Positions 16,927 through 25,566 of a stretch of DNA of 64,000 nucleotides are shown piece after piece (position 1 is the stretch's first letter; each line of letters opens with the position of its first letter). The position numbers were made by a program, and so were the translations under genes. Where the stretch lies: NCBI GenBank assembly GCA_902798615.1, contig CADBXL010000001.1, positions 62,001 through 126,000 on the forward strand, written 5' to 3'. Origin of the DNA: an uncultured Bacteroidales bacterium. Lineage in GTDB: Bacteria > Bacteroidota > Bacteroidia > Bacteroidales > Bacteroidaceae. A model generated the notes under the pieces. The model ran no database searches. It saw nothing but the letters and a program-made list of their open reading frames with translations, and was not told the origin of the DNA.

Positions 16927-17634
16927 ATGTGGCCTTTCTCAAGCAAATATAATCTGCTACAATCTGGCATTTTCAACGGATGGACTGACTGCCATTCACA
17001 CATACTCCCTGGTGTAGATGATGGGATTCAGTCTGTCAAAGATTCTCTTGCCATACTCACAATGTACGAACAAATGGGAGTAAAAAAAGTTTGGCTTACC
17101 CCACACATTATGGAGGATTGCCCCAATACTCCTGAAAAATTGAAAGTTCGCTTTGAAGAATTGGAATCTGCATACCAAGGTAAGATAGAACTTTCCTTGT
17201 CTGCTGAGAATATGATGGACGGCCTTTTCGTCAAGAGATTGGAACAAGGCATTCTAATGCCTTATGGAGATAACCAAAACGAATTACTCATAGAAACATC
17301 GTATGTTCAGCCACCAATGGGTATGGAAGGTATCCTAAGGGATATGAGAAAAGCGGGATATACCCCTGTTCTCGCACATCCCGAACGATATCTATACATG
17401 GATGCAGAAAAGTATGAGAACATCAAAGAAATGGGCGTAAAATTCCAGTTGAATGTCACATCACTAATAGGGGCATATGGGAAGCAAGTAAAGGAACGCG
17501 CGGAATATCTATTAAATGAAGGCTACTATAATTATAGCGGCTCCGATGCACATTCCTATCATGCAATCCAACGAGCATTTGAACATAAAAGCCTCAAAAA
17601 AGACACAATTAGCGCAATCCGCACTAATCTCTAA
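16927..17634 (+). CDS. PHP-type tyrosine-protein phosphatase (CpsB/YwqE family)
   Basis: A 235-residue polymerase-and-histidinol-phosphatase-fold protein. Metal-binding motifs are visible: DCHSHILPGVDDG near residue 20, TPHIMED, a central ETSYVQPP, AHPERY, and GSDAHS near the C-terminus. Relatives dephosphorylate the tyrosine tail of BY-kinases, and this gene follows the Wzc-like kinase by 3 bases. It completes the Wza-Wzc-CpsB control trio. Confidence 0.87.
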   Translation: MWPFSSKYNLLQSGIFNGWTDCHSHILPGVDDGIQSVKDSLAILTMYEQMGVKKVWLTPHIMEDCPNTPEKLKVRFEELESAYQGKIELSLSAENMMDGLFVKRLEQGILMPYGDNQNELLIETSYVQPPMGMEGILRDMRKAGYTPVLAHPERYLYMDAEKYENIKEMGVKFQLNVTSLIGAYGKQVKERAEYLLNEGYYNYSGSDAHSYHAIQRAFEHKSLKKDTISAIRTNL

Positions 17635-17651
17635 ACATTAAACCTCACACA

Positions 17652-18221
17652 ATGAAAATAGTTTACTTTCACGGTTTCGGTTCTTCTGGTGCAAGTGGAA
17701 CAGTAGAAATTCTGCGAAGAATACTTCCCGATGATGAAATTATCGCCCCAGACATACCTATCGAACCACTTGAAGCCCTTCCATATCTAAAGCAATATTG
17801 CGAAGAACAACAGCCTGACATTATTTTAGGTACAAGTATGGGAGGTATGTATGCTCATCAAATGAAAGGTTTCAAGCGCATCTGCGTAAATCCTGCGCTA
17901 AATATGTCAACAGGAGCAGGTCTGAAGACAGGCGTTCACAAGTTCTTCAATCGTCGCAAAGACAACCAAAAAGAATTTAAGGTAACACGAGAGCTCATAC
18001 AGCACCACAACCAGATAGAACGACAGCAATTCAAGGACATTACCGATGATGACCGAGAGAAATGCTATGGACTATTTGGTATTAATGATCCTGTGGTTAA
18101 GACCTATGACCTCTTTCATAAGTACTACCCAAATGCACAACGCTTTGAGGGTGAACATCGCTTAAATGAGAAAGTCCTTCGCAAAGTAGTTCTACCATTA
18201 ATCGAGAAATTACGTTCATGA
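17652..18221 (+). CDS. YqiA-like esterase (UPF0227 family)
   Basis: A 189-residue alpha/beta-hydrolase-like protein: YFHGFGSSGASGT oxyanion region at the N-terminus, nucleophile elbow GTSMGG and a late acid/base region (GINDPVVKTYD; GEHRLNEKV). UPF0227 proteins act on small esters in vitro; the natural substrate is unknown. It follows the phosphatase by 17 bases and overlaps the next gene by 4 bases (ATGA), so it is probably part of the operon tail. Confidence 0.78.
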   Translation: MKIVYFHGFGSSGASGTVEILRRILPDDEIIAPDIPIEPLEALPYLKQYCEEQQPDIILGTSMGGMYAHQMKGFKRICVNPALNMSTGAGLKTGVHKFFNRRKDNQKEFKVTRELIQHHNQIERQQFKDITDDDREKCYGLFGINDPVVKTYDLFHKYYPNAQRFEGEHRLNEKVLRKVVLPLIEKLRS

Positions 18222-18772
18222 ACTACCAAAAAATAATAGACCATTACTATGCTCCAGGTAAACTTCGTGACATACTGATGGTTCATAGCAGAAAAGTTGC
18301 AGACAAAGCAATAAAAATCTGCAATACTTCAGAGATAAAACCATTCATAGAAGCGGCGGCCATGCTTCATGATATTGGAATCATACGATGCGATGCAGCA
18401 GGAATTGAATGCTATGGTAAAGAACCCTATATCTGCCACGGACGAATCGGAGCACAAATGCTGCGCGAAGATGCACATCTGTTTGGCATATCAAAGGAAG
18501 AAATTGAGCCTTATGCACGTGTATGTGAGCGTCATACAGGAGCTGGACTTGCAAAACAACAGATAATCGACCAGTCTCTCCCACTCCCTCATCAAGACTT
18601 CCTGCCAGAAACCTTGGAAGAACAGATTATATGCTATGCTGACAAGTTTTTCTCAAAGACACATCCTGAAATAGAGAAACCTTACGAACGTGCTCTGAAA
18701 AGCATTGAAAAATTCGGTGAAGAAGGAGCCGAACGTTTCAAGAGATGGCACGAGATTTTTAATGGAAAATGA
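18218..18772 (+). CDS. HD-domain protein (putative phosphohydrolase)
   Basis: A 184-residue HD-superfamily protein. The motif AAMLHDIGIIRCDAAGIECYG gives the HD pair, an upstream His lies in MVHSRKVADKA, and a later CYADKFFSKTHPE provides the last conserved Asp. Substrate unknown; this subgroup is often annotated as an uncharacterised HD phosphohydrolase. The start overlaps the esterase stop (ATGA). A long hairpin follows directly. Confidence 0.78.
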   Translation: MNYQKIIDHYYAPGKLRDILMVHSRKVADKAIKICNTSEIKPFIEAAAMLHDIGIIRCDAAGIECYGKEPYICHGRIGAQMLREDAHLFGISKEEIEPYARVCERHTGAGLAKQQIIDQSLPLPHQDFLPETLEEQIICYADKFFSKTHPEIEKPYERALKSIEKFGEEGAERFKRWHEIFNGK

Positions 18773-18832
18773 AAAAGTGAAAAATACAAATTACATCTTC
18801 TACGAAGAAAGTAATTTGTATTTTTCACTTTT
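18773..18832. terminator. 22-bp perfect hairpin between convergent genes
   Basis: Positions 18773-18794 (AAAAGTGAAAAATACAAATTAC) and 18811-18832 are exactly complementary, around a 16-base loop. A-rich and T-rich ends allow it to end transcription from both the HD gene (plus) and the synthase gene (minus). Confidence 0.75.
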
Positions 18833-18853
18833 CACTTTATTATGACTTCTTTT

Positions 18854-20041
18854 TTATTTTATAATTCCTAACTCCGTGAATATACCCTTAAGGATAGAAA
18901 CAGAACGGTCAACCTGTTCCTTTGTATGAGTAGCCATCAAAGCATATCTTACCAAAGTATCAGATGGTGCACATGCAGGTGGAACTACAGGATTGATAAA
19001 TACACCACGCTCGAAAGCAATTGCAGTAACAGCAAATGTCTTCTCCATGTCGCGTATATAAAGCGGAATGATAGGAGACTCGGTATCTCCGATTTCGAAT
19101 CCCTCCTCCTTGAAGCGGCTAAGCGCATAGTTGGTTACATCCCAAAGAGCCTTAATACGCTCCGGCTCACTCTTTATAATATCAAGAGCGCACTTGGCAG
19201 CAGCAGTAGCAGCAGGTGTGTTGGATGCAGAGAACATATAAGTACGAGCTGAATGGCGCAGATAGTTGATTGTATCCCAGTCACCAGCAATAAAGCCACC
19301 AATAGATGCCAATGACTTAGAGAATGTACCCATAATCAAGTCTACCTCATCTGTAAGACCGAAATGATCACATACACCGCGACCTTGTTTACCGAATACT
19401 CCGATACCATGAGCCTCATCAACCATGATAGAGCAGTTGTATTTCTTCTTCAGTTCAACAATCTCAGGCAACTTACAGAGATCACCTTCCATTGAGAATA
19501 CACCATCAACAACGATGAGTTTAATGGCATCATAAGGCAGAGTCTTGAGAACGCGCTCAAGATCTTCCATATCGTTATGCTTGAACTTCAACTGATGAGC
19601 AAAGCTGAGACGACGACCATCTACAATACTTGCATGATCACGGTCATCACAAATAATGTAGTCCTCACGACCACCAATTGCAGCAATGACACCAGAGTTT
19701 ACAGTAAAACCAGTAGAGAAGCACAAGGCTTCTTCCTTACCAACGAACTCAGCAAGCTCTTTCTCGAGATTGACGTGAATATCAAGTGTACCATTGAGGA
19801 AACGACTGCCGGCACAACCTGTACCATACTTATCTGTTGCAGCCTTAGCTGCATCAATGATACGCTGATCACCAACGAGACCTGTATATGCATTTGAGCC
19901 AAACATCAACACATGATGGTCGCCCATTTCAACCTCAGTGCCCTGCTTGCCAGTAATGCAGCGGAAATAAGGATATAATCCCTTCTCCTGCAACTTCTGT
20001 GGCAAGCGATAATTCTTGTACTTTTCTTGTAACTGTCCCAT
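18854..20041 (-). CDS. spt: Serine palmitoyltransferase / alpha-oxoamine synthase
   Basis: A 395-residue PLP enzyme of the alpha-oxoamine synthase family. The pyridoxal lysine lies in GTFSKSLASIGG, with VDEAHGIGVFG before it and GTGCAGSRFLNG in the N-terminal half. It closely resembles the Bacteroidales serine palmitoyltransferase that condenses serine with palmitoyl-CoA to start sphingolipid synthesis, though KBL (2-amino-3-ketobutyrate ligase) is a near relative and is the usual automatic name. The divergent lipid kinase next door fits a lipid role. A -7 box TATCTTTG lies at 20112-20119. Confidence 0.82.
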   Translation of the reverse strand: MGQLQEKYKNYRLPQKLQEKGLYPYFRCITGKQGTEVEMGDHHVLMFGSNAYTGLVGDQRIIDAAKAATDKYGTGCAGSRFLNGTLDIHVNLEKELAEFVGKEEALCFSTGFTVNSGVIAAIGGREDYIICDDRDHASIVDGRRLSFAHQLKFKHNDMEDLERVLKTLPYDAIKLIVVDGVFSMEGDLCKLPEIVELKKKYNCSIMVDEAHGIGVFGKQGRGVCDHFGLTDEVDLIMGTFSKSLASIGGFIAGDWDTINYLRHSARTYMFSASNTPAATAAAKCALDIIKSEPERIKALWDVTNYALSRFKEEGFEIGDTESPIIPLYIRDMEKTFAVTAIAFERGVFINPVVPPACAPSDTLVRYALMATHTKEQVDRSVSILKGIFTELGIIK

Positions 20042-20111
20042 TACTATATTATAATGTATATTTTATTCATCTTATAGTGAACCGAAAACACATAGTTATC
20101 CATTCAGCTTG

Positions 20112-20119
20112 CAAAGATA
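20112..20119 (-). promoter_or_regulatory. -7 promoter box of the serine palmitoyltransferase gene
   Basis: The minus strand reads TATCTTTGCAAGC about 70 bases upstream of the ATG at 20041; no clear -33 box. Confidence 0.5.
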
Positions 20120-20214
20120 CAAAAAAAATGCCTAAAATGGCACATTTTAAGCTATAAAAATCTCTTTTTCGTTAAAAATTCATTATAACATCTACAAATG
20201 TATGCTTTTTTTTA

Positions 20215-20222
20215 TAAATTTG
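20215..20222 (+). promoter_or_regulatory. -7 promoter box of the lipid kinase gene
   Basis: TAAATTTGCATTC matches TAnnTTTG and lies only about 20 bases before the GTG start at 20242, so the leader would be very short. Confidence 0.5.
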
Positions 20223-20241
20223 CATTCAAATTTAATTAATT

Positions 20242-21297
20242 GTGCAAAAGATAGTTTTCATCATAAACCCTATATCTGGTACGGCAAGCAAGAAATCAAT
20301 GCCGGCTCTAATTGATAAGTATATAGACAAGAACCGCTTTGACGTAGAGATAAAGTTTACCGAATATGCCGGGCATGCATCTGTTCTCGCTACAGAAGCA
20401 AAAGATGCGGGAATAGACGTTGTTGTTGCTGTGGGAGGTGACGGGACCATTAATGAGGTTGCACGTGCACTAATACAGAGCAAAACAGCCCTTGGGATCA
20501 TCCCATGCGGTTCAGGCAACGGACTTGCTCGCCACCTGATGCTGCCTCTCAACACAAAAGGAGCGCTTGAAGTTATCAATAACTGCGAAATTCACGACCT
20601 TGACTATGGTATCATAAACGGTCACCCCTTCTTCTGCACATGCGGAATGGGATTTGACGCTTTTATTAGCGCTAAATTTGCAGAAGCAGGCAAGCGCGGA
20701 CCTATTACCTATGCAGAAAACGTACTTAAGGAAGGCCTATCTTACAAGCCCGAGACTTACACACTCACACTTGACGATACAGAGATAAGCTACAACGCAT
20801 TCCTCGTATCATGCGCCAATGCTTCACAATACGGAAATGATGCATATATTGCTCCACAAGCAAGCATGAAAGACGGTCTCATGGATGTTGTCATCATTGA
20901 ACCTTTCGACCTCATTGAGGCACCAAGCATCAGTCTTGAGATGTTCAACAAAACATTAGATAAAAACTCCAAGATAAAATGCTTCAAGACACGTAAACTC
21001 CATATCCATCGTGAACAGCCAGGAATGATACACTACGATGGTGACCCAATAGAAGCTCCAGCCGACCTTGACATAGAACTGGTACACCAAGGTATTCGTA
21101 TCGTCGTAAATCCTAATGCCGATAAGCGCCGTCGTCGTCCCAACAGGGTACAGAGTGCCTTTAGCGATTTCTTCAACGAACTACAAAATGTGAAGGACGG
21201 TATGGAACGCCTCACATCAGAAGTTGGGCAACAGGTCGGCAATCCTGTACGACATGCAAAGGCCGTAAGTGAGTATATTCAGAGCAAGCTGAAATAG
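20242..21297 (+). CDS. Diacylglycerol kinase catalytic domain (lipid kinase) protein
   Basis: A 351-residue member of the YegS/DgkB/sphingosine-kinase fold. The nucleotide motif VAVGGDGTINEVA is at about residues 53-65, followed by LGIIPCGSGNGLARH and later YDGDPIE. It begins with GTG. The last 60 residues (from NADKRRRRPNRVQSAF) form a charged, helical extension beyond the usual family length of about 290-300. The divergent serine palmitoyltransferase homologue suggests a sphingoid base or diacylglycerol substrate; this is inference. Confidence 0.82.
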   Translation: MQKIVFIINPISGTASKKSMPALIDKYIDKNRFDVEIKFTEYAGHASVLATEAKDAGIDVVVAVGGDGTINEVARALIQSKTALGIIPCGSGNGLARHLMLPLNTKGALEVINNCEIHDLDYGIINGHPFFCTCGMGFDAFISAKFAEAGKRGPITYAENVLKEGLSYKPETYTLTLDDTEISYNAFLVSCANASQYGNDAYIAPQASMKDGLMDVVIIEPFDLIEAPSISLEMFNKTLDKNSKIKCFKTRKLHIHREQPGMIHYDGDPIEAPADLDIELVHQGIRIVVNPNADKRRRRPNRVQSAFSDFFNELQNVKDGMERLTSEVGQQVGNPVRHAKAVSEYIQSKLK

Positions 21298-21364
21298 TAC
21301 ATCAATAGCTATGCGATAGCTATAAGAAACAGTATCTATATATCCAACGAAGTTCCATTGACCA

Positions 21365-21490
21365 TTCGCTGATTCTTCGCTATACCTTCGTTCATCCTCC
21401 GTACCAAACTCGATGAAGCTCTTATTCAGAATGGTATTATCACCGAGTTTGCACCGACTTTGGTACGGATCTACAACGGAATTACATCGG
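21365..21490. repeat. Two-arm 11-bp periodic array (5 + 5 units)
   Basis: Left arm: TTCG, TTCG, TTCG, TCCG and CTCG at 21365, 21376, 21387, 21398 and 21409. Right arm: CCGA, CCGA, ACGG, ACGG and TCGG at 21443, 21454, 21465, 21476 and 21487. Both are exactly 11 bp apart. Arms are opposed; the exact inverted pair TCCGTACCAAA (21398-21408) / TTTGGTACGGA (21459-21469) links them. Confidence 0.85.
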
Positions 21491-21529
21491 ACTTAATGGC
21501 TATATACATTGTTGCCGTTTCAATCCACA

Positions 21530-21574
21530 AAAATAGAGGTCTAATTCAAAAACAGATTGAACTGGACCTCTATT
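21530..21574 (-). terminator. Intrinsic terminator of trpS
   Basis: On the minus strand AATAGAGGTCCAGTTCAA (21574-21557) folds on TTGAATTAGACCTCTATT (21549-21532), with two wobble pairs, and ends in a T-run. Confidence 0.7.
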
Positions 21575-21605
21575 GGATTTATACAGAAAAAATATATAAC
21601 GAACC

Positions 21606-22733
21606 TTATTGCTGAGCAAATCTCTTTGCCTGCTCTGCAATAAGTTCCTTATCGTCAAAGTAATCTATACGCATAGCGTGACGAACTTCGGCAAGAGTCT
21701 GAGCACCCACCTTACGCGCTTCCTCTGTTCCACGACGCAGAATCTCATAAACGCCAGGAATATCCTTCTCGTATTCCTTTCTACGTTGACGTATTGGCTC
21801 AAGACGGTCGTTGAGTACATTCAAAAGGAACTTCTTGCAAGTACCATCACCAAGACCACCCTTGACGTAATGAGCCTTCATCTCGTCAAGATTCTTATAG
21901 TCAGGTAAGAATTTCTCGAAGTCACTATCCTCACAGAATGCATCAAGATATACAAAAACGGTATTCTGATAGCTCACTTCATTTCCATCAGCATCTGTAT
22001 AAGTGCCCTGAAGATGACCAGGATCCTCGATATTCAGATGAAGAGGGTCTGTGAACATAGAGTTAACCTTCTTTTTCAATTCCTTTGGAGTATCAGAAAG
22101 ATATATGCAGTTGCCAAGAGACTTTGACATCTTTGCCTTTCCATCAGTTCCTGGCAAACGAAGACAAGCAGCATTATCAGGAAGAAGAATCTTTGGTTCA
22201 ACAAGAGTTTCACCATATATATTGTTGAAACGACGTACAATCTCGTTGGTTTGCTCAAGCATAGGTTTCTGATCCTCACCTACAGGTACTGTTGTAGCCT
22301 TGAAAAGAGTAATATCCGCAGCTTGCGAGATAGGATAGCAGAAGAAGCCTGTTGGCGTACCACCTTCGAACTTACGCATTTCAAGCTCAGTCTTTACGGT
22401 TGGATTACGCTGAAGACGCTGAACGCTAACAAGATTCATATAATAAAATGTCAGTTCTGTAAGTTCAGGAACAGCACTCTGAATAAAAAGATTGCACTTA
22501 TTTGGATCAAGACCGGCAGAAAGATAATCGAGAGCAACCTCTATGACATTCTGACGTATCTTCTCTGGATTATCGGCATTATCTGTGAGAGCCTGAGCAT
22601 CGGCAATCATAATGAATATCTTATCATACTCACCTGAGTTCTGCAGTTCAACACGACGACGAAGTGAACCAACATAGTGACCAATATGCAACTTACCAGT
22701 TGGACGGTCACCTGTAAGAATTACTTTTTCCAT
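21606..22733 (-). CDS. trpS: Tryptophan--tRNA ligase
   Basis: A 375-residue class I aminoacyl-tRNA synthetase. The class signatures are visible: [12 protein letters not shown] near the N-terminus (HIGH) and KMSKSLGN (KMSKS) near residue 200. The specificity region GDRPTGKLH and FIQSAVPE fit TrpRS. It charges tRNA-Trp in the cytoplasm. It lies alone on the minus strand with its own promoter (TACCTTTG at 22771-22778) and terminator. Confidence 0.95.
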   Translation of the reverse strand: MEKVILTGDRPTGKLHIGHYVGSLRRRVELQNSGEYDKIFIMIADAQALTDNADNPEKIRQNVIEVALDYLSAGLDPNKCNLFIQSAVPELTELTFYYMNLVSVQRLQRNPTVKTELEMRKFEGGTPTGFFCYPISQAADITLFKATTVPVGEDQKPMLEQTNEIVRRFNNIYGETLVEPKILLPDNAACLRLPGTDGKAKMSKSLGNCIYLSDTPKELKKKVNSMFTDPLHLNIEDPGHLQGTYTDADGNEVSYQNTVFVYLDAFCEDSDFEKFLPDYKNLDEMKAHYVKGGLGDGTCKKFLLNVLNDRLEPIRQRRKEYEKDIPGVYEILRRGTEEARKVGAQTLAEVRHAMRIDYFDDKELIAEQAKRFAQQ

Positions 22734-22770
22734 TTATATTTATTATCTTCAATTACAATTTTTCAGAATG

Positions 22771-22778
22771 CAAAGGTA
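22771..22778 (-). promoter_or_regulatory. -7 promoter box of trpS
   Basis: The minus strand reads TACCTTTGCATTC, matching TAnnTTTG, about 40 bases before the trpS ATG. Confidence 0.5.
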
Positions 22779-22884
22779 CTAAAAATATCCGACTTATTCT
22801 CCCTTTCGTTACATAAATATCCAAAAATTCGTTAATAAAGCGACTTTTTCTCTGTAAAATTTTAGATATATAAAAAAAAAGTCG

Positions 22885-22902
22885 TACATTTGCACTCGCA
22901 AA
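22885..22902 (+). promoter_or_regulatory. Promoter of the tRNA-Thr/tRNA-Gly unit
   Basis: TACATTTG at 22885-22892 is a TAnnTTTG box overlapping the dyad TTTGCACTCGCAAA (22889-22902), identical to the one at the PurF-like promoter. The first tRNA starts about 80 bases downstream. Confidence 0.55.
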
Positions 22903-22980
22903 ATTGAAAATGGGTATCGTTATACGAGCATTACCCCATATTTGTTTCTTACGAAAGAATATTCAATTTCAGCAAATCAA

Positions 22981-23053
<73 letters not shown>

Positions 23054-23106
23054 CCTAAAAACAAAAAATGATAACTTTTCCAGTTATCATTTTTCTATAT
23101 CTCAAC

Positions 23107-23179
23107 GCGGTAATAGCTCAGTTGGTAGAGCAGCGGCTTCCCAAGCCGCAGGTCACGAGTTCGAGCCTCGCTTACCGCT
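23107..23179 (+). tRNA. tRNA-Gly (anticodon CCC)
   Basis: A 73-nt cloverleaf with acceptor GCGGTAA/TTACCGC, anticodon loop TTCCCAA in the stem GCGGC/GCCGC, and T-loop TTCGAGC. The last pair of the T-stem (49-65) is an A-C mismatch. Reads GGG codons. Its 3' 21 bases recur at 23255-23275. Confidence 0.93.
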
Positions 23180-23275
23180 CATTCTTCGCGGTAAGAATCT
23201 CTCACTCGCGCCCAAGGTCAGAGTTATTCGGAAAGCCTCATCAAGCTTCGCAAGTCGAGCCTCGCTTACCGCTCA
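23161..23275. repeat. 21-bp duplication of the tRNA-Gly 3' end / tRNA-like remnant
   Basis: The 21 bases from 23161 (TCGAGCCTCGCTTACCGCTC plus A) recur exactly at 23255-23275. The second copy is preceded at 23188 by GCGGTAAG, which could pair with CTTACCGC at 23265-23272 like an acceptor stem, so 23188-23272 may be a decayed tRNA-Gly. The arrangement also fits an integrase attachment remnant. The stop codon of the first minus-strand polysaccharide-locus gene lies inside the repeat. Confidence 0.7.
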
Positions 23276-24429
23276 AATTTTACTTTTCTCCAATAGTTCC
23301 TCACCCAGGATGCTCTAAAGCAAAGATAAGGAACCCAAAGGCATTCTGAAGGGTAACTCCAGAAAAGTTTCATTCCTCTTTTTATTGTTGCGAAATTTCC
23401 CTCTACTTTTGAGGCTAGTGTTTCTTTACCTTCATCATCCACTTTCAATTTAGCATGTTCATCTGAAGAATGTCCGAAATTACCACCCTTAAGAACCTCA
23501 TTCAGTAATTCACGCCCATATTTCTCTGAAACGTCACAAAGAAGATACATATCCTTCATAGCAAAGATTTCTTTCATAATCCACATTACTGCAGAGGTAA
23601 TCCTTCTCATTCCCAGATTATTAATTTCCTTCATTACTTCCTCTGAATTTGAAAGTTTCTTGTCAGATTTCATAGACGAATGGTCAGAGAAACTCCTCAA
23701 CACAAAATAATAATCTATCAATTGTCTGAAACCTATTCCTTCCAATAAAACATGCCTAAAAATGTGTGACATCTGAAATATCAGATTAAAACCATCAGTC
23801 GGTATATAAAAACCGTCATTTGTCAGTAAAATACAATCACTATGCTTTGCCCAAAACCGATGCATCTTATAATCTGTAAATGGGTTTATCGCAAATGAAG
23901 GGACAAAATGTACCTCTACTGGGGTTTCAGGAAACATTTTACATTCTGCATGATGTATGGCAACTTCCATTTGCTTGCCAGAGATTCTCCACAATATGTT
24001 GACAAGCTTTTTCTTGTCATATAGGCTTAAACGCCCTTTCTCCCATACCCACAAATCAATATCTCCAGGAGTTCTTAGTCCTTTAAGTCTATCAGGATAA
24101 ATGAATATATTACTTTGTCCTTTCAGGACACAACTCTCATAGTTTCCTTTGGCAAAGAATTCAGTTATGGCCTTACATTCTTGCGATACTTGTTTGTTCT
24201 TTTCTTCAAGACGCATCGCTTTTACAGCCCATTGCCTTCTCCTAAGCAAAGGAGGTTGTTGCTCTAAGGGTAATGATTTAAGCGCAAAGAAACAAACACC
24301 CACAAGTGCTTGTTTCTTTGCCATATCATAGAGTTTTTCCCATTCTTCGGCAGAAGGAGAAACAGAAAACCTATCCCTATTCCCTAATGCTATTTGCAAC
24401 AATTCTATGAAAAGATTTTCTACTTTCAT
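23266..24429 (-). CDS. Nucleotidyltransferase-fold family protein (NTP_transf_5)
   Basis: A 387-residue protein resembling the uncharacterised nucleotidyltransferase family found in exopolysaccharide clusters. The signature is SCVLKGQSNIFIYPD followed by RTPGDIDLWV, the latter giving the metal-binding DxD of the fold. HHAECKMFPETPVEVHFVPS follows. Its target is unknown. It is the last gene of the minus-strand polysaccharide locus, and its final codons (ER and stop) are read from the duplicated tRNA-Gly fragment. Confidence 0.72.
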   Translation of the reverse strand: MKVENLFIELLQIALGNRDRFSVSPSAEEWEKLYDMAKKQALVGVCFFALKSLPLEQQPPLLRRRQWAVKAMRLEEKNKQVSQECKAITEFFAKGNYESCVLKGQSNIFIYPDRLKGLRTPGDIDLWVWEKGRLSLYDKKKLVNILWRISGKQMEVAIHHAECKMFPETPVEVHFVPSFAINPFTDYKMHRFWAKHSDCILLTNDGFYIPTDGFNLIFQMSHIFRHVLLEGIGFRQLIDYYFVLRSFSDHSSMKSDKKLSNSEEVMKEINNLGMRRITSAVMWIMKEIFAMKDMYLLCDVSEKYGRELLNEVLKGGNFGHSSDEHAKLKVDDEGKETLASKVEGNFATIKRGMKLFWSYPSECLWVPYLCFRASWVRNYWRKVKFER

Positions 24430-24448
24430 ATAGCACTCTCTATCCAGA

Positions 24449-24497
24449 CACTAAACTATAAACGCTAAACACTAATCTCTCAACTCTACTCTCTAAT
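24449..24497. repeat. Tandem heptamer repeat, seven units
   Basis: Seven exact 7-bp units (CACTAAA, CTATAAA, CGCTAAA, CACTAAT, CTCTCAA, CTCTACT, CTCTAAT) fill the spacer and run into the last codons and stop of the adjacent glycosyltransferase gene. Confidence 0.8.
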
Positions 24498-25526
24498 CAA
24501 ATCCTGATAAATCCTATCCAATTTCTCAAAAACCTTAGTGCTTGTAAAACTATCAGAAATTACTTGAACACCATTCTCTGACAGACGATTATACAAATCC
24601 TTATCCTCAATAAGCCTTATCATCTGTTTTGCAAGATTGTCAGCATCTTCAAAATCAAAGAACATGATATTCTCATTATCTGTCAAGAACTCTGGAAGAC
24701 ATCCTACAGGTGTTGAGATAACTGGGACACCGATAGAAAGACACTCTAAAACCGCCATCGGAAGTCCTTCCTTTCTACTCGTCATACAATATGCGTATGC
24801 ATTGTCAAAGTAATTATCACGATCCTTACCTTCAACCCATCCAGGAAGATCTACATTGTCCCCTACTCCATTTTCAGCAATAAATGCCTTAACCTCCTCA
24901 ACATTTCCAACTCCACACATTACAAGTCGCCAGTCAGGATATTTCTTCACGACCTGTGCAAAAGCCTTCAACAGAATATCATATCCCTTGTTGATATTGA
25001 AGAAAGCAGCAAACAGGAAATACTTGGATGTTTCTGCATTCTCAAGTCTTGGAGCGTTGTTCTTAGGTACAGGATTATAAAGATATTCCACACTCGTTTT
25101 TACCTTCATTTCATCAATAAGGAATTGCTGCCAAGTTTTACCCAATACAATAACCTTATCAGAATGAGCCATGACCCAGTTGAACACCTTGCTATCCTTA
25201 TAATCCCTCATTTGATTTCCCATGTGAAGGTGAAGAACCATCTTCTTCCGCCAGGACAAAGTATAAAGAATAATAGGCAAGACGACCTTCATTCCTGGGC
25301 CTGGGGTTGTATGGAAATGAACAATATCATAGAATGGTACACGGAAAAACGAGTTAATTAATCCCATAACGAGATACAGAACTTTCCACACCATTCCCTT
25401 GTTAATCTGACATTGTAGCCAATAACAATTATATTTCTTCCATATAGGATTAGCCTCCATGCTTTTAATTACAGTAGAGACTCCTCCCTTCATTTTTCGA
25501 GAATCACCAACAATAAGTACTTTCAT
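24486..25526 (-). CDS. Glycosyltransferase family 4
   Basis: A 346-residue GT-B enzyme. It begins MKVLIVGDSRKMKGGVSTVI, with the glycine-rich N-domain loop, and carries the GT4 donor-site pattern KEGLPMAVLECLSIGVPVISTPVG (EGxPxxxxE) in the C-domain. It transfers a sugar from a nucleotide donor during repeat-unit assembly at the inner face of the membrane; donor and acceptor are not readable. The last residues (IRE and stop) fall in the heptamer repeat. Confidence 0.87.
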   Translation of the reverse strand: MKVLIVGDSRKMKGGVSTVIKSMEANPIWKKYNCYWLQCQINKGMVWKVLYLVMGLINSFFRVPFYDIVHFHTTPGPGMKVVLPIILYTLSWRKKMVLHLHMGNQMRDYKDSKVFNWVMAHSDKVIVLGKTWQQFLIDEMKVKTSVEYLYNPVPKNNAPRLENAETSKYFLFAAFFNINKGYDILLKAFAQVVKKYPDWRLVMCGVGNVEEVKAFIAENGVGDNVDLPGWVEGKDRDNYFDNAYAYCMTSRKEGLPMAVLECLSIGVPVISTPVGCLPEFLTDNENIMFFDFEDADNLAKQMIRLIEDKDLYNRLSENGVQVISDSFTSTKVFEKLDRIYQDLIRE

Positions 25527-25538
25527 ATTCTTTATTTG

Positions 25539-25566
25539 TTTAGTGTTTAGAGATTAGTGTTTAGTG
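25539..25566. repeat. Tandem heptamer repeat, four units
   Basis: TTTAGTG, TTTAGAG, ATTAGTG and TTTAGTG in exact 7-bp phase. On the minus strand they encode the last residues (SLNTNL) of the four-helix-bundle protein. Confidence 0.8.

Larger units (their letters stand above)
21298..21605. other. 308-bp convergent intergenic region
   Basis: No gene. It holds a small palindrome (ATAGCTAT-GCG-ATAGCTAT, 21305-21323), the two-arm 11-bp array (21365-21490) and the trpS terminator (21530-21574). Confidence 0.7.

Noticed and set aside
18854..20041. Naming the alpha-oxoamine synthase as KBL (2-amino-3-ketobutyrate CoA ligase)
   Set aside because: No threonine dehydrogenase is adjacent and the protein looks more like Bacteroidales serine palmitoyltransferase, though the distinction is not certain from sequence alone.
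20790..20987. Antisense frames inside the lipid kinase and other genes
   Set aside because: They are opposite-strand shadows of well-supported genes.
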